Part shown: positions 12,421-14,097 of the stretch, one piece after another
Position numbering within the stretch: the stretch's first letter is position 1
Layout of the letters: each line of letters opens with the position of its first letter
Assembly: GCA_036380435.1 (NCBI GenBank)
Contig: DASVES010000239.1
Span: 1-14,097 of the forward strand
Source: DASQDT01 sp036380435
Lineage (GTDB): Bacteria; Acidobacteriota; Blastocatellia; Pyrinomonadales; Pyrinomonadaceae
Length of the DNA stretch: 14,097 nucleotides
Reading direction: 5' to 3'
Position numbers and translations under genes: made by a program
Notes under the pieces: generated by a model
Told to the model about the DNA's origin: nothing
The model's database searches: none
The model's input: only the letters and a program-made list of their open reading frames with translations

Positions 12421-14097
12421 CTAGCCCCGCCCGGTGCGGTCGGCGAGGTTAGCGACGACGGCGACCAACTCATTTGGACTGATCGGCTTCGGCACATGAA
12501 TCTGGAAGCCTGAGCGGAGCGCGCGGATGCGATCTTCTTCGCTAGCGTAAGCCGTCAGCGCCGCCGCCGGAATTCTGCCGCCTCGCTCCTTTTCTAGTGC
12601 TCGCACTTTAGCGATCAGGGAATAGCCGTCTTCTTCCGGCATCCCGATGTCGGTGATTAAAACGTCGAACGCTTCCGCCTTGATCGCTTCCAACGCGGCG
12701 GCAACAGAGCTGGCCGTACTCACATGCGCCTGGCAGCCTTCAAGCATGAAGCGCAGCATCTCAAGCGTTTCCGTTTCATCGTCAACGACCAGCACTCGCA
12801 AGCCTCCCAGTTGCGGCGGACAGTCGAGCTCCGGTGAGGTGAGTGCCTGCTGAGACACGCCATCCGGCTTGTTTGTCGCACCACGCACCGCCGCGAGCGG
12901 GAGACTGACGGTGAAAGTCGCGCCTTGCCCTTCGCCCGCGCTTTCAGCCCGCACCGTCCCTCCATGCAGCTCAACTAACTGACGAACAATCGCCAGCCCC
13001 AATCCCAAACCGCCGTGAGCTCGCGTGTACGTGGAATCGGCTTGCCGGAAACGGTCGAAGACGTGCGGCAGGAACTCCGACGAGATGCCCTTGCCGGTGT
13101 CGCTAATGGTAATCTCGACCTGTGATTCGACGCGTTCCAGACGTAACAGCACGCGCCCGCCACGCGGTGTGAACTTGATGGCGTTCGAGATGAGATTCCA
13201 CGCCACCTGTTGCAGCCGGTCGGGGTCGCCCGAGACTTGCCCCGCCGGAGAATCGAGTTGCAACTGGAGGCGTATCTCCCTGGCTTCCGCTGCCGGGCGC
13301 AGGCCGTCAACCGCCGCGATGATGATGGCGCCGAGGTCAACGGGTTGCACGCTCAGGCGCAGCTTGCCGGTGATAATGCGCGAGACATCGAGCAGATCGT
13401 CAACCATCTGCACTTGTATCCGTGCATTACGCCGGATGACTTCAATGGCGCGTAAGGAAGCTGCCGGGTCGAGCTGGGGATTGCCCAACATTCCCGCCCA
13501 CCCGACAATCGCGGTCAGCGGCGTGCGCAGCTCGTGCGAGAGCGTGGCGAGAAATTCATCTTTGAGCCGGTTCGCTCCCTCCGCCGCCGCCTGTGACTCC
13601 CGCGCGCGGATTAACAGTTGTTCGCGCTCAGCCTCTAAGTGTTTGCGCGCGGTGATGTCGCGAATATTGCATTGGATGACCTGATGGCCGTTCTCCTGAT
13701 AGACGTTACTGATGAACTCCACTTCCCGGCGCACGCCCCCCTTAGTTTCGAGCGGTAAATCTTCGTAACGGATGTAGCCTTTCTCCTGCAACTCTCGAAA
13801 CGCGGCCCCGCTCTCTTCCTGATCCTTGAACAGTCCGATTTCCCAGAGTTCTTTCCCCACAAACTCTGCTTTCGGATAGTTCAACAACTCGCACAGGAAT
13901 GGATTCACGTCGGTGATTCGCCCCGTCTCCGCATTAAGAATGAGGATGCCATCATGGGCTGCTTCAAAGAGCCGCCGGTAACGAACTTCCGAAACTTTCA
14001 TTTCGCGCTCGGCCTGCTTACGCGCGCCGATGTCATGGAAATAGACCGACAGTCCAGCCGATCCCGGATAAATATGAATCTCGAACCAAGTGTCGAG
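12421..14097 (-). CDS. Hybrid sensor histidine kinase/response regulator (PAS-PAS-HisKA-HATPase-REC), N-terminus beyond the window
   Basis: The frame stays open from the ATG at 14001 to the window edge. Those 32 extra codons read as the end of another PAS domain (WFEIHIYPG...VYFHDIGARKQAE), so the gene continues outside. Numbering from the Met at 14001: a PAS domain (about 5-120, ending CNIRDITARK), a short coiled coil, HisKA with His156 in LSHELRTPL, HATPase with the N-box WNLISNAIKFT (268-278), SDTGKGI (300-306) and GGLGLGLAI (330-338), then a receiver domain (about 402-520) with Asp407/408, phospho-acceptor Asp451 in ITDIGMPEEDG and Lys505 in VPKPIS. There is no membrane segment in the visible part, so it may be cytosolic. 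It is convergent with the other kinase, 59 bases apart, with no terminator seen. Parts are less GC-rich than neighbours (28 of 60 in 13861-13920). The signal and output are unknown. Confidence 0.93.
   Translation of the reverse strand, partial: LDTWFEIHIYPGSAGLSVYFHDIGARKQAEREMKVSEVRYRRLFEAAHDGILILNAETGRITDVNPFLCELLNYPKAEFVGKELWEIGLFKDQEESGAAFRELQEKGYIRYEDLPLETKGGVRREVEFISNVYQENGHQVIQCNIRDITARKHLEAEREQLLIRARESQAAAEGANRLKDEFLATLSHELRTPLTAIVGWAGMLGNPQLDPAASLRAIEVIRRNARIQVQMVDDLLDVSRIITGKLRLSVQPVDLGAIIIAAVDGLRPAAEAREIRLQLQLDSPAGQVSGDPDRLQQVAWNLISNAIKFTPRGGRVLLRLERVESQVEITISDTGKGISSEFLPHVFDRFRQADSTYTRAHGGLGLGLAIVRQLVELHGGTVRAESAGEGQGATFTVSLPLAAVRGATNKPDGVSQQALTSPELDCPPQLGGLRVLVVDDETETLEMLRFMLEGCQAHVSTASSVAAALEAIKAEAFDVLITDIGMPEEDGYSLIAKVRALEKERGGRIPAAALTAYASEEDRIRALRSGFQIHVPKPISPNELVAVVANLADRTGRG

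Noticed and set aside
1..14097. tRNA, rRNA, CRISPR array, insertion sequence or phage genes
   Set aside because: I saw no cloverleaf with conserved arms, no regularly spaced repeats, and no transposase or integrase motifs on either strand.

Overview
The window is a GC-rich chromosomal segment of a Gram-negative bacterium. The ETF-QO type, the yicC-gmk-rpoZ cluster, the divergent omega subunit, the OmpA-domain protein and the FG-GAP propeller protein together suggest Acidobacteriota, possibly the Blastocatellia/Pyrinomonadaceae side. That placement is inference from gene flavour, not from a marker search. No tRNA, rRNA, CRISPR array, transposase or attachment site was seen.

Layout. (1) Positions 2-1012 (+) hold the C-terminal part of an electron-transfer-flavoprotein:ubiquinone oxidoreductase, cut by the left edge. 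It is followed by a small DUF4157/eCIS-core-like HExxH protein (1099-1533, +). (2) A leftward block (5416 down to 1630) carries an MsbA-type ABC exporter, yicC, gmk and rpoZ. A good sigma70-like promoter lies upstream of the exporter, a second one overlaps the gmk stop codon in front of rpoZ, and a candidate terminator follows rpoZ. (3) A rightward block starts back-to-back with the exporter. It holds an OmpR-type response regulator (GTG start), translationally coupled (ATGA) to an exported FG-GAP/PQQ-like propeller protein, then a 52-residue DUF5670-like membrane peptide, an exported coiled-coil/OmpA-domain protein, and a polytopic membrane histidine kinase. (4) On the right, convergent with that kinase, is a PAS-HisKA-HATPase-REC hybrid kinase whose N-terminus runs off the window.

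How the genes may work together. The left part is core metabolism, RNA turnover, GMP phosphorylation and RNA polymerase assembly. The right part (5689-12361) reads like an envelope-sensing neighbourhood: a regulator coupled to a secreted propeller, a tiny membrane protein, a peptidoglycan-binding OmpA-like protein, and a sensor kinase, all on one strand. The regulator has no kinase directly beside it, and the kinase has an NtrB-like H-box, so their pairing is unproven.

The most unusual non-coding signals are a 15-bp hairpin ending six bases before the kinase start codon, a folded palindromic element just upstream of it, and an in-frame stretch inside the kinase with sharply different strand composition (54 G versus 12 C in 11281-11400).
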